Numbered from the stretch's first letter, positions 14,597 to 24,766 are shown. The stretch is DNA of 64,000 bases from Nocardioides panacis (GCF_019039255.1 NZ_CP077062.1:4402001-4466000), one strand, 5' to 3'. Numbers and translations are program-made. The notes: generated from the letters alone by a model not told the origin.

Positions 14597-16021
14597 GCAG
14601 CGTGGCCGCGACCATCGAGTGGTCCGAGGGGATCACGCCGGAGATCTCCAGGGTCGACGGGTCGTGGTCCACGACCGTCTTCCAGTCCGTGACCGGCAGT
14701 GCGTTGCTGGCGAACACCCAGTCGATGTTGTTGCCGATCCGCGAGCCCTGGAAGGCGGAGTAGCCCGACACCTTGCGCACGAAGCCGTGGAAGGAGTTCA
14801 TCCAGGCGTCCACCCGGTTCTGGGCCCGCGGCGAGACGGCGTTGGGGTTGGCGTACTGCTGGTTGAGCACGTCGCCGAAGCCGGCGCGCTGCATCGCGGG
14901 CAGCATCTGGGCGGCCCAGGAGGAGAACTTCGAGGTGTTGAAGTCCCCGACGACCACCACCGGGCGGCCGTTCTGCAGGGCCGTCACCCGGTCGATCAGC
15001 TCGTGCCACTGGGCCACCCGGACGGCGGTGTCGTAGGAGTCGAGGTGGGTGTCGGCGAACAGGAGCTCACCGCCCGTGGCGCGGACCCGGAACACGCCCC
15101 ACGCCAGGTAGCGGTCGATGTGGCCGGCCGACTGCGCGGCGTACCTCAGCGAGCCCTGGGCGAGCAGGTCCAGCGTGTCGGTGTTGTAGAGGATCCGGGT
15201 GCTGTTCGAGGCGCCGCGGTAGGCCGGCACGCAGGCCTGGTTGCTGTTCTCCCGCGCGCAGTTGTACGACGCCTCGTTGGTCACCGCGTAGTGCGCGCCG
15301 GCCGCGTTCACCGCACCGCGCAGGTCGCCGTACTGGGTGGTGCCGTAGTCCAGGCTGCTGCCGTAGATCGTGCTCTGGTTGGCCTCCTGGAGCCCGACGA
15401 CGTCGACCTGCTCGCGGAGGATCTGGGCGGCGACCACCGCGCGGCGCTCCCGCCAGGGCCGCATGTCGGCGGTCGACTTGGCGTCGTTGTTCACGCCGAA
15501 GACGTTGAAGCTGGCGACCCGGACCGGCGCCTGGCCGGTGCTCGTGCCGGGGGCCGGTGTGCCGGCCGGCCAGACGATCGGGGTGGCGGCGGGCGCGGCG
15601 GGCGGCGGCGTGCTCGGGGCGGCGGGCGTGAAGGTGCGCCCCGAGGCGGTGCGGGTGAACGGGCTCAGCGGCTCCCGGTGCGCCGGTCCACCACCTGGAC
15701 GCGGACGTAGTAGCGGCTCGCGGCGCGCAGCCCGGTCAGCCGGCCCGCTGCCCGGCCGGTGCGCAGCGACCTGGCCCCGCGCATCGCCGCGCTGGTGGAG
15801 TACTGCACCCGGAACGCCCGCGCCCCGCGCGGCGCCGTCCAGCGCACCGTCAGCGTGGTCGCGGTCGCGGCGCTGGTCCGCAGCCCCTTCGGCGCCGACA
15901 GCCGGTGCGCCGCGTGGGCCGGTCCGACCAGGGTCAGGCTGGCGGCCAGCACGCAGAGGCAGGCGAGCAGGGCGCGCACGACGGGGCCGTGCGGACGCAC
16001 GGCGGGGTGCGAGGCGGACAT
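14586..16021 (-). pseudogene. Secreted FN3-endonuclease/exonuclease/phosphatase-family protein, one frameshift
   Basis: Read across one shift it is a protein of about 478 residues. It has a signal peptide (VVRALLACLCVLAASLTLVG, cleavage after AHA), an FN3 domain (about residues 43-125), a Pro/Ala linker, then an EEP nuclease fold. The EEP motifs are VRVASFNVFGVN, VDVVGLQEAN, FADTHLDSYD, VVVVGDFNTSK, NNIDWVFAS and IPSDHSMVAATL, with catalytic H, D, N and the final SDH all present. The frame breaks at 15674-15676, where adding one base to a GGG restores the last FN3 strand (EPLSPFTRTASGRTF). It may cleave extracellular nucleic acid or phosphoesters. The in-frame extension upstream of 16021 crosses the tRNA gene and is not coding. 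Confidence 0.8.
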
Positions 16022-16096
16022 GGTGTTCCCGGAGACTCAGACGAAAGACCGACGTCTGAATTGTCGGAATTTCCGGGACTGTCCTGAAGTGCGTGG

Positions 16097-16169
16097 AGCG
16101 GATGACGAGATTCGAACTCGCGACATCGACCTTGGGAAGGTCGCGCTCTACCAGCTGAGCTACATCCGC
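16097..16169 (-). tRNA. tRNA-Gly (anticodon CCC)
   Basis: Full cloverleaf on the minus strand. Acceptor GCGGATG pairs with CATCCGC, D arm GCTC/GAGC, anticodon stem CGACC/GGTCG with loop TTCCCAA (anticodon CCC), and T arm GCGAG/CTCGT with TTCGAAT loop. The discriminator is T, as in bacterial glycine tRNAs. The 3' CCA is not encoded. It reads GGG codons. It sits between the FN3-nuclease gene and the aldo/keto reductase; no integrase or att-like duplication was seen beside it. Confidence 0.95.
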
Positions 16170-16256
16170 AGGCCCCCGTGCGGGGACGACGCAGATAGTA
16201 CCCAATGACTGCGCCGTCCCGCCGGGACCCTCCCGCGCCGGGCGGCGCGGGTCAGC

Positions 16257-17309
16257 TCACGGGGCGTCGGCCAGCCAGCCGACCAGGTCCACCGTGCGGC
16301 CGCGCTGGTGAACCCCGGGGCCGCCGTACGGGTAGTCCGCGGCACCCGGGTCGCTGGCCGCGTCCAGCGCGGCGACCTCGGCCTCCTCGAGGTGCAGGCC
16401 GGCGGCACCGAGGTTGTCGGTGAGCTGCTCGGTGGTCCGGGCGCCCAGGATCACCGACGTCACCGCCGGACGGTCGGCCAGCCAGGCGAGGGCGACCTGC
16501 GCCATCGTCACGCCGCGGCCCTCGGCCACCGCGCGCACCGCGTCCACGACGTCCCAGGTGCGCTGGACGGTCGAGCGCCGGTCGTAGGCCTCCACGCCGC
16601 GGGCGGGGTCCTCGCCGAGCCGGGTCGCGCCGGTCGGGCGCTCGTCCTGCTTGTACTTCCCGGTCAGCCAGCCGCCGCCGAGCGGGGACCAGGGCAGCAG
16701 CCCCAGGCCGGCGTCGAGGCACGAGGGCACGATCTCCCACTCGAGCTCGCGGACCAGCAGGTTGTACTGCGGCTGCAGGGTGACCGGCGGGGCCCAGCCG
16801 TGCTCCCGGGCCAGCGCCACGGTCTTCTGCACCTGCCAGCCGGTGTAGTTCGAGAGCCCGACGTAGCGCACCTTGCCGGCGCGCACGAAGTCGTCGAGCG
16901 TGCCCAGGGTCTCCTCGAGCGGGGTGACCGGGTCCCAGGAGTGCACCTGGTAGAGGTCGACGCACTCGGTGCCGAGGCGGCGCAGTGAGTCCTCGAGCGC
17001 GCGCTGCAGGTGTCGGCGCGACAGCCCGACGTCGTTCACGTCGTCGCCCATCGGGAAGCGGCCCTTGGTGGCCAGCACCACCCGGTCGCGCACCTCCGGC
17101 GAGGCCTTCGCCAGCCACCGGCCGATGATCTCCTCCGAGGTGCCGCCGGTGTAGACGTCGGCGGTGTCGACCAGGTTGCCGCCGGCCTCCAGGAACGTGT
17201 CGAGCTGCTCGTGGGCGCCGGTCTCGTCGGTCTCCTTGCCGAAGGTCATGGTGCCGAGGGTGAGGGTGGAGACGGCGCAGCCGGTCCGGCCGAGGGTTCT
17301 GTAGTCCAT
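16257..17309 (-). CDS. Aldo/keto reductase
   Basis: A 350-residue NADPH-dependent oxidoreductase of the TIM-barrel AKR superfamily. The start MDYRTLGRTGCAVSTLTLG is standard. Catalytic tetrad positions are visible: D in VDTADVYTGG with Y four residues on, K in VVLATKGRF and H in DLYQVHSWDP. The NADP-binding region near the end is SVILGARTTEQLTDNL. It resembles YhdN/YajO-type general aldehyde reductases; the substrate is unknown. The ATG at 17309 is chosen over 17345 because the family starts at M-x-Y-R-x-L-G. Divergent from the secreted glycosidase gene. Confidence 0.9.
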   Translation of the reverse strand: MDYRTLGRTGCAVSTLTLGTMTFGKETDETGAHEQLDTFLEAGGNLVDTADVYTGGTSEEIIGRWLAKASPEVRDRVVLATKGRFPMGDDVNDVGLSRRHLQRALEDSLRRLGTECVDLYQVHSWDPVTPLEETLGTLDDFVRAGKVRYVGLSNYTGWQVQKTVALAREHGWAPPVTLQPQYNLLVRELEWEIVPSCLDAGLGLLPWSPLGGGWLTGKYKQDERPTGATRLGEDPARGVEAYDRRSTVQRTWDVVDAVRAVAEGRGVTMAQVALAWLADRPAVTSVILGARTTEQLTDNLGAAGLHLEEAEVAALDAASDPGAADYPYGGPGVHQRGRTVDLVGWLADAP

Positions 17310-17400
17310 GCCGCCATCCTGACCTTGCACGCAAGGGGTTGCCAACCGGGCTTGTCGGGTATTTCATCCAGTGACAGCCGTCACTCGGGAAGAAGAGCAC

Positions 17401-20005
17401 ATGCGCCGTACGCCGCTCGTTGCAGCCGTCCTCTCCACCGCCCTCGTCTTCCCGCTCTCGGTCGTCGACGCGGCGAGCAGCGCCCCCGCGCGACGGGCCG
17501 GTGACGACCCGGAGTCGTCCGCGCTCCGGTCCGCCGAGCTGTCCGCCACCACCCGGCTCGCCGACCGGCGCAGCCTCGTGGTCGGCGACCGGTTCTACGA
17601 GATGGGCGCCGAGGACGGCAGCTACCCGGCGACCGGGTTCCACACCCGCGGGGAGATGGGCGGCTTCTGGACGCCGCCGGTCAAGCTCCTCGACGGGCTG
17701 TGGTTCAAGCTGGGCGACTCGTGGCTGTCGTCGAAGAAGTACACCAGCGGCTTCGGCTACTCCCGGATGGACCTCGGCACCTACGACGGGGTCCGGGTCA
17801 CCCGCACCGACTTCGCCCCCAACGGCATCCGGGCCGGCGTGGTCGGGCTGCGGCTCTCGTCGCCCACGGCGCGGACCGTGACGCTCGCGGTCGACGCGCA
17901 CTCCGAGCTGATGAAGGTCTACCCCTGGGGCGAGACCAAGCCCAGCCAGACCACCTACAACCTGCCCGATTCTGCGTCGGTGGACGGGCGCAGCCTGCTG
18001 TTCCGCGAGCTGGGCCGGCCTCCCGAGCCGGGCGCCGAGGTGCACGACTACGCCGCCCTGGTCGGCTCGTCGCTGACCCCGTCGGCCACCGACGTCACCG
18101 GCGCCCACCGGGGTCCGCAGGGTGCCGTGATCTGCCCGGCGTCCGGCGCCGGCACCCCGGACCAGCCCGACCGCTGCGACGACACGGCCTACGGCAAGGG
18201 AGCCGGCGGCGGCCTGACCTACCGGCTCAGCGTCCCCGCCGGCGGCCGCACGGTGTGGTTCTCCGTCGCCGGCTCCGACGACGGCGTCGCCGCGGCCCGC
18301 AGCGCGCAGAGCGCCGCCCTGCGCAACCCGGCCGCCCTGCTCCGTACCAAGCGCGCCGAGCGGGCCGCCGTACAGCAGCACACGCGGGTGATCCTGCCCG
18401 GCGACCGGCTGCTCCAGCAGAGCGTGACCTGGAGCAAGCAGAACCTCGCCGACTCGGTGCAGGAGGCCCGCCACCTGCAGGTCCGGGTCACCAACGCCGG
18501 AACGAAGTACCCCGCACCGGTCGGCACGGTCTCGAAGGCCCGCTGGATCGGCGCCGGCTGGCCGGACTACCCGTGGCTGTTCGCGACCGACGGCGAGTAC
18601 ACCGGCTTCGCCGCCGTGGCCAGCGGCCAGTTCGCCGCGATCGAGGACCACCTGCGGGCGCTGCGCGACGTCAGCGTCGCCGCCAACGGCACCAGCGGCA
18701 AGGTCGTCCACGAGGTCACGCCCGACGGCCAGGTCTACTTCGGCGCGAACGGCGACCCGGGCAACACCGACGAGACCGCGAAGTTCCCGAGCCTGGTCGC
18801 CCTGGTGTGGCGCTGGACCGGCGACGACCGGTTCCGCGACGACCTCTACTCGTTCGCGGTCAGCAACATGCGCTACATCTTCCGCGAGCTCGACGCCGAC
18901 CAGGACGGCTGGCCCGAGGGGCTGGGCAACGTCGAGCGGGCCGGGATGGGCGAGGAGAAGCTCGACAACGCGGTCTACACGATCCGCGGGCTGCGCGACC
19001 TCGCCGACCTCGCGGCCAGCAAGGGCGACACCACGACCCGGCGCTGGGCCGCCGGCAAGGCCGCCGGCCTCGAGGCGCGCTTCGACAAGACCTGGTGGTT
19101 CGGCCCCGCCGCCCAGCAGTACGCCGACTCGCTGGACGACCCGGGCAACAAGCAGGTGTTCCAGCGGCACTGGATCGGCGTGACCCCGGCCGAGGCCGAG
19201 ATCACCCGCCCGGGCCGGGTCGCCGGCCCGCTCGCCCCGACGGCCCACGCCCGGGCGCTGGTCAAGAAGCGCGAGTCGGCCTGCTACTCGGGCACCTACG
19301 GGCTCTTCCACACCGGCACCGGCGCGACCAGCGACACCGGCGGCAACCCCGGCGCGACCTGCGACTCGGCCACCTCGTCGGTGAAGGCCGAGCGGGCGGT
19401 GTTCACGCTGAACACCTCGATCATGGCGGTCGCCGAGGCGGCGCTCGGCCGGATGGCGCCGAGCCAGCTGCGGCGCTACACGACCGACAACGCCCGGGTT
19501 CAGCTCGCCCGCAAGGTGTGGGAGCTGCCCGGCGCGATGCCGGAGATCGTGCCGTCCCCGGACTTCAAGCCCGCGAACATCGACCGGAAGTTCACCGAGC
19601 GGTCGATGGCGCTGCAGGCCTGGGGCACCTACGGCATCCTCTGGCCGGTCGTGCACTACCAGCTCGGCGTCAGCCCCGACGCGGGCCGGGACCGGTTCAC
19701 CGTGGTGCCGCAGGTCCCCTCGCGGCAGTACCAGGTCGCCGGCCGCGACATCCGCATCGGGCACGGCCTGGTCAACGTCACCGCGACCCGCGGCAACGGG
19801 CGGCTGGTCACCACCGTCAAGCAGGACCGGCGCTCCGCGCTCACCATCGGCGCGCTGCTGCCCGCCGGTGCGAAGGTCTCGAAGGTGACCCTGGACGGTG
19901 CCAAGGCGTCCTACCGCGTGGTGAGCACCGCGCGCGGCCGTGAGGTCCGGGCCGGGGGGCGGCCGCGAGGCCGGCCGCACCGTGCTGGTGGTCCGCTACC
20001 GCTGA
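17401..20005 (+). pseudogene. Secreted six-hairpin glycosidase-like protein, 3'-end frameshift
   Basis: About 867 residues when corrected. It has a signal peptide (MRRTPLVAAVLSTALVFPLS, cleavage after VDAASSA), a beta-sandwich region (residues 40-300), then an (alpha/alpha)6 domain with WRWTGDDRFRDDLYSFAVSN and DADQDGWPEGLGNVERAGMG. The latter are like glycogen-debranching or GH15/GH63 glucosidases, where D/E residues in such loops are catalytic. The substrate is not clear. An extra G in the six-G run 19954-19959 breaks the last 16 codons; five Gs would give EVRAGGGREAGRTVLVVRYR and a stop at 20003. Without correction the frame runs on aberrantly into the SGNH gene. ATG 17401 follows GAAGAAGAG. 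Confidence 0.72.
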
Positions 20006-20053
20006 CCGCGCTCGCGGGGCCGGTCCGGGCGGTGCCCGGGCCGGCCCCTCGGC

Positions 20054-20836
20054 TCACCCCACCCGGGACGGTACGACGGGCGCGAGCCCGGGCCGGCGCG
20101 GCGAGAGGGCGTCGCCGGACGACGTGCCGCGGAGCCGGCGCTGCACCCACGGCGCGGCGTGCGCCCGGGCCCAGGCCAGGTCGGCGTCACGGCGCTGGCG
20201 CCGGTCCATCTCCGGCAGCGGCGCGAGGTCGAACGGCACCAGGTCGTGCTCGACCCCCAGCGCGTCCAGCACCGCGATCGCCATCCGCTGGTGGCCGGCC
20301 GAGGACATGTGCAGCCGGTCCACGTCCCAGAGCCGGGCGTCGCGGTACTCCCGCAGCCGCCAGAAGTCCACGACGGTCGCGCCGTGCGTCTCGGCCACCT
20401 CGCGGACCAGCTCGTTGTAGGTCGCGACCCGCCCGCGCAGGTGCCGGAACACCGGCGCGAAGCCGAGGTCGAAGCCGGTGAAGAGCACGACGTGCGCCCC
20501 CGAGCCGGCCAGCCGGGCCACGGCCGCGTCGTACCGCTGGACGAGGGCGTCGATGCTGACCCGGGGCCGGAGGATGTCGTTGCCGCCGGCGTAGACCGAG
20601 ACCAGGTCCGGGCGCAGGGCGAGGGCGGGCCCGACCTGCTCGGCGATGATCGCGTCCATCTTGCGGCCGCGGATCGCCAGGTTCGCGTAGCCGAGGTCGG
20701 GGACCGTGGCGGCCAGCCCCTCGGCGGCCCGGTCGGCCCAGCCCCGCACGCCGTTGGGCCGCGTGGGGTCGTGGTCGCCGACACCCTCGGTGAACGAGTC
20801 GCCCAGGGCGACGTACCGGTGGAAAGTGCTTGCCAT
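20054..20836 (-). CDS. SGNH/GDSL hydrolase
   Basis: A 260-residue cytoplasmic esterase-type protein. Block I is YVALGDSFTEGVGD with the nucleophile Ser, block III is VYAGGNDILRP, and block V is DRLHMSSAGHQRMA with catalytic Asp and His. It belongs to the SGNH hydrolases, which cleave ester or acetyl groups from lipids or sugars. No signal peptide is seen. Start at ATG 20836; ATG 20845 is in frame and also possible. It is divergent from dcd and convergent with the glycosidase-like gene. Confidence 0.9.
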   Translation of the reverse strand: MASTFHRYVALGDSFTEGVGDHDPTRPNGVRGWADRAAEGLAATVPDLGYANLAIRGRKMDAIIAEQVGPALALRPDLVSVYAGGNDILRPRVSIDALVQRYDAAVARLAGSGAHVVLFTGFDLGFAPVFRHLRGRVATYNELVREVAETHGATVVDFWRLREYRDARLWDVDRLHMSSAGHQRMAIAVLDALGVEHDLVPFDLAPLPEMDRRQRRDADLAWARAHAAPWVQRRLRGTSSGDALSPRRPGLAPVVPSRVG

Positions 20837-20913
20837 GTGCACCATTCTCGACGGTGTCCACGGCCGGCCGCGATCGGGGGCCCGCGGGCGGGAGGAGTCT
20901 GTAGGGTGCCGGT

Positions 20914-21489
20914 GTGCTGCTCTCCGACCGCGACATCCTCGCCGAGATCGACGCCCGCCGGGTCGCCCTGGAACCCTTCGACGCGGGCATGGTGCAGCCG
21001 TCGAGCGTCGACGTCCGGCTGGACCGGTTCTTCCGGGTCTTCGAGAACCACAAGTACCCGCACATCGACCCGGCACAGGACCAGCCCGACCTCACCCGGG
21101 AGGTCGAGCCCGAGGGCATGGAGCCGTTCATCCTGCACCCCGGCGAGTTCGTCCTCGGGTCGACGTACGAGGTGGTCACGCTGCCCGACGACGTCGCCGC
21201 GCGCCTCGAGGGCAAGTCCTCGCTGGGCCGCCTCGGGCTGCTGACCCACTCGACGGCCGGCTTCATCGACCCGGGGTTCTCCGGGCACGTGACCCTGGAG
21301 CTGTCGAACGTCGCGACCCTGCCGATCAAGCTGTGGCCCGGGATGAAGATCGGCCAGCTCTGCTTCTTCCGCCTCTCGTCGCCGTCGGAGCACCCCTACG
21401 GCTCGGCGAAGTACGGCTCGCGCTACCAGGGCCAGCGCGGCCCGACGCCGTCGCGGTCCCACCTCAACTTCCACCGCACCGACATCTAG
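20914..21489 (+). CDS. dcd: dCTP deaminase
   Basis: A 191-residue enzyme of pyrimidine deoxynucleotide synthesis, converting dCTP to dUTP (or, in the bifunctional form, to dUMP). Seen are [20 protein letters not shown], the [19 protein letters not shown] strand, the active-site segment [20 protein letters not shown] with catalytic Glu in the following GHVTLELSN, and the C-terminal lid [16 protein letters not shown]. Length and motifs match mycobacterial Dcd, which is bifunctional; the bifunctionality here is inferred. GTG start at 20914. Confidence 0.96.
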   Translation: MLLSDRDILAEIDARRVALEPFDAGMVQPSSVDVRLDRFFRVFENHKYPHIDPAQDQPDLTREVEPEGMEPFILHPGEFVLGSTYEVVTLPDDVAARLEGKSSLGRLGLLTHSTAGFIDPGFSGHVTLELSNVATLPIKLWPGMKIGQLCFFRLSSPSEHPYGSAKYGSRYQGQRGPTPSRSHLNFHRTDI

Positions 21490-21585
21490 GTCGCACCCAC
21501 CGGCTGTCCCGCAACCGCCGCGCGGCCGCCCCCGGCTGGGTCACACTTCTCCCGGAAGTCCACCAGGTTCTCGGGAGCGTTTTCG

Positions 21586-22611
21586 ATGGTCGCAGCGGTA
21601 CGGCGCTGGGCGGTGCCGGTCACCGAGTCCGAGGCGCGGGTGCTCACCAGCGCCTGTCTCGCCGCGTCGGCGCTGTCCGCGTTCTGCTCGCTGGTGCCGT
21701 TCAGCCCGACCGCCCCGACCCGGTTCTCCGCGCTGCTCGCCGTCGTCGCCGCCGCGCTCGGCGGGACCCTGTGGGCCTCGCGGCGGCGGCTCGCCCAGGG
21801 CGTCGTGCACGCGGTGATCGGCCTGGTCGTGGTGCTGGTCAGCGGCTGCGTCGCGCTGTCCACGACGCCGGTCGGCGCGGCCGTCACCGCGTTCGGCTTC
21901 GTGTGGATCGCGATCTTCGTCGCCTGGTTCCACCCCGGCGTCGCGACCCGCCTGCACACCGCGGCGATCGGGGTCGGCCTTCTCGTCGGCCTGGCCTGCA
22001 GCGACGCCCCCGCCCTCGTGCAGACCTGGGTCTTCGTGATGGCCACCGTCGCCGGGGTCGCCGGCACCCTCGACGTGCTGGTCCGCCGGCTGCGCCGCGC
22101 CGCCGACCACGACCAGCTCACCGGGCTGCTGAACCGCTCCGCGTTCCTGGCCGCCGCGCGGCGCACGCTCCGGCAGCCGCCGGCCCGCCGCGGCCCGGTG
22201 TCGGTCGCGGTCCTCGACCTCGACGACTTCAAGCTCGTCAACGACCGCGACGGTCACGCCGCGGGTGACCGGCTGCTGGTCGACCTCGCGACCAGCTGGC
22301 AGGCGACGGTGCGACGTACGGACGTGCTGGCGCGGTACGGCGGCGACGAGTTCGTGCTGCTGATGCCGGACACCACCGCCACGGACGCCGCCGAGCTGCT
22401 GTACCGGCTGGGTGCCGCCAACACCGCGTCGCGGTGGACCGCCGGCGTCGCGCAGTGGGCCGGCGAGCCGCTCGAGGAGTGGATCGCCCGCGCGGACGCC
22501 GACCTGTACCGCCGCAAGGCCCGGCAGCGCGGGCTCGGTGACGCGGGGGCCGGCCGGTCCGTGCTGCACCGGGCGCCGGCGCCGGAAAGCGTCGCCAGCC
22601 GCACTGCCTGA
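21586..22611 (+). CDS. Membrane diguanylate cyclase (GGDEF)
   Basis: A 341-residue protein with about five N-terminal membrane segments (residues 20-155) and a C-terminal GGDEF domain. The domain starts DHDQLTGLLNRSAFL. The signature is intact (RYGGDEFVLL, G252-F256), and the metal-binding Asp is in AVLDLDDFKLVND. It should make cyclic di-GMP from GTP at the membrane. There is no obvious RxxD inhibitory site five residues before GGDEF, as the local sequence is RRTDVLARYGGDEF, where R-T-D-V offers only a loose match. The signal sensed by the membrane part is unknown. It is followed directly by a 32-bp repeat array. Confidence 0.9.
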   Translation: MVAAVRRWAVPVTESEARVLTSACLAASALSAFCSLVPFSPTAPTRFSALLAVVAAALGGTLWASRRRLAQGVVHAVIGLVVVLVSGCVALSTTPVGAAVTAFGFVWIAIFVAWFHPGVATRLHTAAIGVGLLVGLACSDAPALVQTWVFVMATVAGVAGTLDVLVRRLRRAADHDQLTGLLNRSAFLAAARRTLRQPPARRGPVSVAVLDLDDFKLVNDRDGHAAGDRLLVDLATSWQATVRRTDVLARYGGDEFVLLMPDTTATDAAELLYRLGAANTASRWTAGVAQWAGEPLEEWIARADADLYRRKARQRGLGDAGAGRSVLHRAPAPESVASRTA

Positions 22612-22612
22612 C

Positions 22613-22772
22613 GCCGACCCGGCGCCTCTAGCGGCGGAAACTGTGCCGACCCGGCAACTCTGGCGGCGGGAGGGTCGCCGACCCGGCGGCTTTGGTGGCG
22701 GGAGGGGCGCCGACCCGGCGTCTTTGGTGGCGGGAGGGGCGCTGACCCGGCGGCTTTGGTGGCGGGATCCCG
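22613..22772 (+). repeat. Five tandem copies of a 32-bp repeat
   Basis: Copies start at 22613, 22645, 22677, 22709 and 22741, exactly 32 bp apart. Each begins GCYGACCCGGC, followed by a variable dinucleotide, CTYTRG, then YGGCGG. The third and fourth copies differ by one base. Two more copies in inverted orientation, also 32 bp apart, lie at 24767-24821. The rest of the 312-bp gap (22773-22923) shows no gene or repeat, only the upstream region of the DUF222/HNH gene. Confidence 0.85.
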
Positions 22773-22923
22773 GTCGAGCCGGTGGGTACGACGGTGTGGG
22801 ACTGGGCTCGTGCGGGTGCCCGCGCAGGCCAGGTTTCGTGCACCGTTGCCGGCCGGTCGTGGTTGTGCACGGGTGCGGGCATCTGTTCGGAAGTGATGGC
22901 TGGTTGTTCTTAGCGTGGTGGGT

Positions 22924-24213
22924 ATGTCGACGACCATCCGGACCGAGGACCAGGCGCATCCGATCGCCCGGTTCTCCGGCCGGCTGCATCAGGTGCTGGA
23001 CGGGCTGGCGGAGGCGCCGGCGTGGTCGATGACCCCGGACGAGCAGCGCACGGTGGTGGTGGGGCTGGCTCGGGCCGAGGCCCGGCTGGCCGAGCTGCGG
23101 CTGCGGGTGCTGGCCGTCGCGGACCGCAACGACGTCGCGGCGGACTCGGCGGCGACCTCGACCGGTGCCTGGCTGGCCCAGGTCACTCGGCGGACCCGGG
23201 GTGCCGCGCACGCCGAGGTGGCTCTCGCGGTGGCGTTGGATACCGGGTTCAGCGTGACCCGGGACGCGTTGGCGGCCGGGCGGGTGGATCCGGCGCAGGC
23301 GACGGTGATCGTCCGCTCGATCCAGGCGTTGCCGGAGTCGGTGTCGAGGCTGGACCGGGGGCGGGCCGAGGCGCACCTGGTGCGGGCGGCCGGCGAGTTC
23401 GACGCGGCGGCGCTGAGGGTGCTGGGGCGGCGGGTCTTGGAGGTGATCGACCCCGACGCCGCGGACCTCGCCGAAGGTCGTCGGCTCGAGGCCGAGGAGG
23501 CCGCGGCCGCCCGGGCCACGTTCCTGGAGCTGTCGGCGAACCCGGACGGCAGCCACACCGGCCGGTTCAAGATCCCCGCGCTGCACGCGGCGATGCTGAC
23601 CAAGATGCTGCACGCCTTCACCCACCCCCGACACCACGACCAGCAGCAGCCAAACAGCCGGGTGAGACTGTCGCGGCCCGAACGGCTGGGGGAGGCGTTC
23701 TGCCGGCTCCTGGAGCGGGTGCCCGCCGACCGGCTGCCGGTGGCCGGCGGGATGTCGGCGACCGTGGTGGTGCTGCTGGACTACGACCGGCTGCTGTCCG
23801 GGCTCGGCACCGCCACCTTGGACACCGGGCAGCCCCTGTCGGCCGGCGCAGCCCGGCAGCTGGCCTGCGAGGCCGGGATCGTGCCCGCGGTCTGGCGGCG
23901 CGCCCTGGGCTCGGCGTCGGTGGTGCTCGATCTGGGGCGGCGGACCCGGCTGCACACCGAGGCCCAGCGCACCGCGCTGACCATCCGGGACCGGGGCTGC
24001 ACCACGGTGGGCTGCGACCGGCCGGCCGCCTGGTGCCACGCCCACCACGACCAGCCCTGGTCCCAGGACGGACCCACCAACCTCGTCAACGGTCGGCTGC
24101 TGTGCGCGTTCCACCACGGCAAGGCCCACTCACCCGGCTACGACACCAGCCACCTGCCCACCGGACAGATCCAAGTTCCACCGACGGACGTGAGAGCATC
24201 CGCGCATGGGTGA
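22924..24213 (+). CDS. DUF222 / HNH endonuclease-domain protein (13E12-repeat family)
   Basis: A 429-residue protein. The N-terminal two-thirds is DUF222 (ARAEARLAELRLRVLAVADR; AEVALAVALDTGFSVTRDAL), and the C-terminus is an HNH nuclease motif with zinc-type cysteines: CTTVGCDRPAAWCHAHHDQP, W-S-Q-D-G-P-T-N-L-V-N-G-R and CAFHH. The family is that of the M. tuberculosis REP13E12 repeats and is multi-copy in many high-GC actinobacteria. DNA cleavage is plausible but unproven for these proteins. ATG 22924 is preferred over 22915. It is flanked by inverted arrays of a 32-bp repeat, consistent with a mobile or formerly mobile unit, but no terminal repeats or target duplication were identified. Confidence 0.88.
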   Translation: MSTTIRTEDQAHPIARFSGRLHQVLDGLAEAPAWSMTPDEQRTVVVGLARAEARLAELRLRVLAVADRNDVAADSAATSTGAWLAQVTRRTRGAAHAEVALAVALDTGFSVTRDALAAGRVDPAQATVIVRSIQALPESVSRLDRGRAEAHLVRAAGEFDAAALRVLGRRVLEVIDPDAADLAEGRRLEAEEAAAARATFLELSANPDGSHTGRFKIPALHAAMLTKMLHAFTHPRHHDQQQPNSRVRLSRPERLGEAFCRLLERVPADRLPVAGGMSATVVVLLDYDRLLSGLGTATLDTGQPLSAGAARQLACEAGIVPAVWRRALGSASVVLDLGRRTRLHTEAQRTALTIRDRGCTTVGCDRPAAWCHAHHDQPWSQDGPTNLVNGRLLCAFHHGKAHSPGYDTSHLPTGQIQVPPTDVRASAHG

Positions 24214-24313
24214 GCGCCATGGGCTCCTGGACCACGAGGGTCTTCGGACCGCGGCGCTGCTCGGCGTCGTCCAGACCGTGTTCCACGTTCGCAAGCTCCA
24301 CCGGCACGGCTGA
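24206..24313 (+). other. Possible gene remnant (35 codons)
   Basis: A short open frame overlaps the DUF222/HNH tail by 8 bp and translates to LLDHEGLRTAALLGVVQTVF plus a basic tail ending HRHG. It has coding-like character and ends just before the YchJ gene, but no start signal. It may be the 3' remnant of a gene cut by arrival of the HNH gene. The family is not recognised. Confidence 0.25.
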
Positions 24314-24327
24314 CCGCGGAGCCGACG

Positions 24328-24732
24328 ATGACCTCGCCGATCGGGATGACGGAGGACTGCCCCTGCGGCACCGGGCAGGCGTACTCCGCCTGCTGCGGTC
24401 CTCTCCACGACGGGCAGGCTGCCGCGACGGCCGAGCAGCTGATGCGTTCGCGGTACTCCGCTTACGCCCTCGGCCGCACCGACTACGTCTTCCGCACCTG
24501 GCACCCGCGCACCCGGCCCGACGAGGTCGAGAACGACACCACCCTGACCTGGGAGCGCCTCGAGGTGCTCAGGTCGCAGGGCGGCGGAGCCGACGACCTC
24601 GTGGGCGTGGTCGAGTTCCGAGCCCGCTACCGCACGTCGGTGGGCGCTGGGGCCATGCACGAGACCAGCCGGTTCGAGCGCAGGGCCGGCCGCTGGGTCT
24701 ACGTCGACGGGGACGTCGAGCCCACGAGCTGA
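24328..24732 (+). CDS. YchJ-family (UPF0225) SEC-C motif protein
   Basis: A 134-residue protein. It starts with a zinc-binding SEC-C motif (EDCPCGTGQAYSACCGPLHD), followed by the UPF0225 core (AEQLMRSRYSAYALGRTDYV, W-H-P-R-T-R-P and VEFRARY). YchJ proteins are NTF2-like and of unknown biochemical role. ATG 24328 or 24346 are both in frame; the first fits the family. It stands alone between the HNH gene and an inverted repeat pair. Confidence 0.88.
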   Translation: MTSPIGMTEDCPCGTGQAYSACCGPLHDGQAAATAEQLMRSRYSAYALGRTDYVFRTWHPRTRPDEVENDTTLTWERLEVLRSQGGGADDLVGVVEFRARYRTSVGAGAMHETSRFERRAGRWVYVDGDVEPTS

Positions 24733-24766
24733 CCCACAGGGCCGCACCGAACCGGGCGCCGCCTGC

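Noticed and set aside
16097-16169. tRNA-Gly as an integration site of a genomic island
   Set aside because: No integrase, no direct repeat of the tRNA 3' end and no composition break were seen on either side.
14586-16205. N-terminal extension of the FN3-nuclease frame up to 16205
   Set aside because: It is the translation of the tRNA-Gly region; the signal peptide starts at 16021 in another frame.
22613-22772. CRISPR array
   Set aside because: The 32-bp units are contiguous and diverged with no unique spacers, and no cas genes are nearby.
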